NCBI RefSeq assembly: GCF_040219335.1
Contig: NZ_JAVJSQ010000003.1
Span: 62,001-126,000 of the forward strand
Reading direction: 5' to 3'
Length of the DNA stretch: 64,000 nt
Origin: Gimesia sp.
Lineage (GTDB): Bacteria > Planctomycetota > Planctomycetia > Planctomycetales > Planctomycetaceae
Each line of letters opens with the position of its first letter. The stretch's first letter is position 1. The notes under the pieces are model-generated. The model was not told where the DNA came from. It saw only the letters and a list, made by a program, of their open reading frames with translations, and ran no database searches. Shown piece after piece: positions 63,080-64,000 of the stretch. The position numbers were made by a program, and so were the translations under genes.

Positions 63080-64000
63080 ATGTCTTACCTATATCACACA
63101 TGCCTGTTGCTCTCCACATTGTCAGGCAATCAACAGTGCACGGAAAGCGAAATTCTGCATCGGTATGAATTTCAGGAAGTACATATGGGAGTGCAGTGGA
63201 GAATCACATTATATGCAACGGACAAACCAATCGCAAACAATGCCTCTCAAATTGCTTTTCGCCGTGTAAAGGAACTTAACAAAGTCCTCAGCGATTACGA
63301 TCCCAACAGCGAGTTAAACCAGTTGTGTCTATTATCCGGGCCGGGAAAGCCAGTCAAAGTCAGTCCCGACCTGTTCCAGGTACTGAAAAAAAGTCAAGCA
63401 CTTTCCCAGGAGACCGCTGGCGCGTTCGACGTCACCATCAGTCCCGTAGTCCGCCTCTGGCGCAGAGCCCGTCGACGTAAAGAGTTGCCTGACAGTGAAC
63501 GACTGCAGGCCGCCCGGGATCTGGTCGGTTATGAATTGATGCGACTATCTGAACAGAACCAGACCGTTGAACTCCTCAAGCCGGGCATGCGATTAGATCT
63601 CGGGGGAATCGCCAAAGGGTATGCAGCAGACGTCGCGATTCGAGTTTTGAAAGAACATGGAATTGACCGGGTGATGATTGACGCCAGCGGCGATCTGTCA
63701 CTGGGGGCTCCCCCTCCTGGAAGTTGTGGCTGGAAGATCGGCATCTCTTCGACAGATGCCCCGGATGCCAAAATTGATCGTTACCTCATGTTGAGAGACT
63801 GCGCAGTCGCCACTTCGGGTGACACGTTTCAGCACGTGGTCATCAATAGCACTCGCTATTCGCATATCGTGAATCCCCATACCGGCCTCGGTCTGACCGA
63901 TCGTAGTCGCGTGACTGTGATCGCCCCTGATGGAATCACAGCCGACAGCCTGGCTTCCGCGATTAGCGTTTTGGGACCGGAAAAAGGAATTGCACTGTTA
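63080..64000 (+). CDS. apbE: FAD:protein FMN transferase (ApbE), partial
   Basis: The gene starts at 63080 and runs out of the window after 307 codons. ApbE attaches FMN from FAD to Thr or Ser of target proteins such as RnfG/NqrC. Seen: the N-terminal VHMGVQWRITLYA, LSDYDPNSELNQL, AFDVTISPVVRLW, LDLGGIAKGYAAD (FAD-binding), DASGDLSLG, ATSGD, HIVNPHTG, and ADSLASAISVLG with the metal-binding Asp. The first 20 residues (YLYHTCLLLSTLSG) are moderately hydrophobic and may be an export signal. No Rnf/Nqr genes lie in the window, so the target is unknown. The start codon was placed by extending the frame. Confidence 0.9.
   Translation, partial: MSYLYHTCLLLSTLSGNQQCTESEILHRYEFQEVHMGVQWRITLYATDKPIANNASQIAFRRVKELNKVLSDYDPNSELNQLCLLSGPGKPVKVSPDLFQVLKKSQALSQETAGAFDVTISPVVRLWRRARRRKELPDSERLQAARDLVGYELMRLSEQNQTVELLKPGMRLDLGGIAKGYAADVAIRVLKEHGIDRVMIDASGDLSLGAPPPGSCGWKIGISSTDAPDAKIDRYLMLRDCAVATSGDTFQHVVINSTRYSHIVNPHTGLGLTDRSRVTVIAPDGITADSLASAISVLGPEKGIALL

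Overview
The window looks like a chromosomal segment from a planctomycete, probably Gimesia or a close relative. The evidence is the type of gene content, not a database match. It includes a secreted sulfatase, a PQQ-type beta-propeller protein, a Tat-exported Gfo/Idh/MocA oxidoreductase, a SUMF1-like secreted protein, a dockerin surface protein with an LESRQMLA N-terminal motif, and many lipoproteins of families without known function. Gene density is ordinary and both strands are used. I found no rRNA, tRNA, CRISPR array, insertion sequence or phage gene, so this reads as core and lineage-specific chromosome.

Layout. 1-2.5 kb: end of a D-amino-acid-oxidase-type FAD enzyme overlapping mnmM (a split tRNA mnm5U34 pathway), a DUF2007 protein and an M19 dipeptidase. 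2.6-7 kb: a secreted RG/SR/YG-rich protein, a KPEE-repeat lipoprotein, folD and pgpA. 7.3-11.4 kb: sulfite reductase, then a leader peptide and attenuator in front of leuA. 11.8-16.5 kb: a GT-C glycosyltransferase, mobA, a cysteine-cluster protein, an HU protein with a proline-rich tail and a small lipoprotein. 16.8-25.9 kb: pyrD, trpS, the PQQ propeller, sulfatase, GH114-like hydrolase and an APS/PAPS reductase. 26-31 kb: HAD phosphatase, hsp20, glnA and pdxJ, all on the minus strand. 31.4-37.6 kb: cohesin/dockerin surface protein, plsC, a beta-lactamase-fold hydrolase and a STAS protein. 38-41.4 kb: a minus-strand envelope lipoprotein operon. 41.8-48.2 kb: a LolA-like protein, then vWA, lspA, TPR, exbB, exbD, exbD and tatD. 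48.5-55.7 kb: a tightly packed operon with a MutL/GlmL-type ASKHA ATPase and five further proteins, four of them membrane proteins. 55.9-64 kb: MFS transporter, Kv-type potassium channel, secreted propeller-like protein, GNAT, Gfo/Idh, SUMF1-like protein and the start of apbE.

Three things stand out. (1) Upstream of leuA there is a complete ribosome-mediated attenuator: promoter, Leu-rich 21-codon peptide, protector and antiterminator pairings, and a terminator with a T6 run. (2) The 48.9-55.7 kb operon couples a glutamate-mutase-L-type ATPase to a membrane complex with no mutase in sight, and is the best candidate here for an undescribed system. (3) A vWA protein carries a TonB/TolA-type transmembrane segment (S-x3-H) and lies in the same gene run as exbB-exbD-exbD, suggesting a proton-motive-force-driven envelope machine. 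Assignments are by motif recognition from sequence only; no searches were run.
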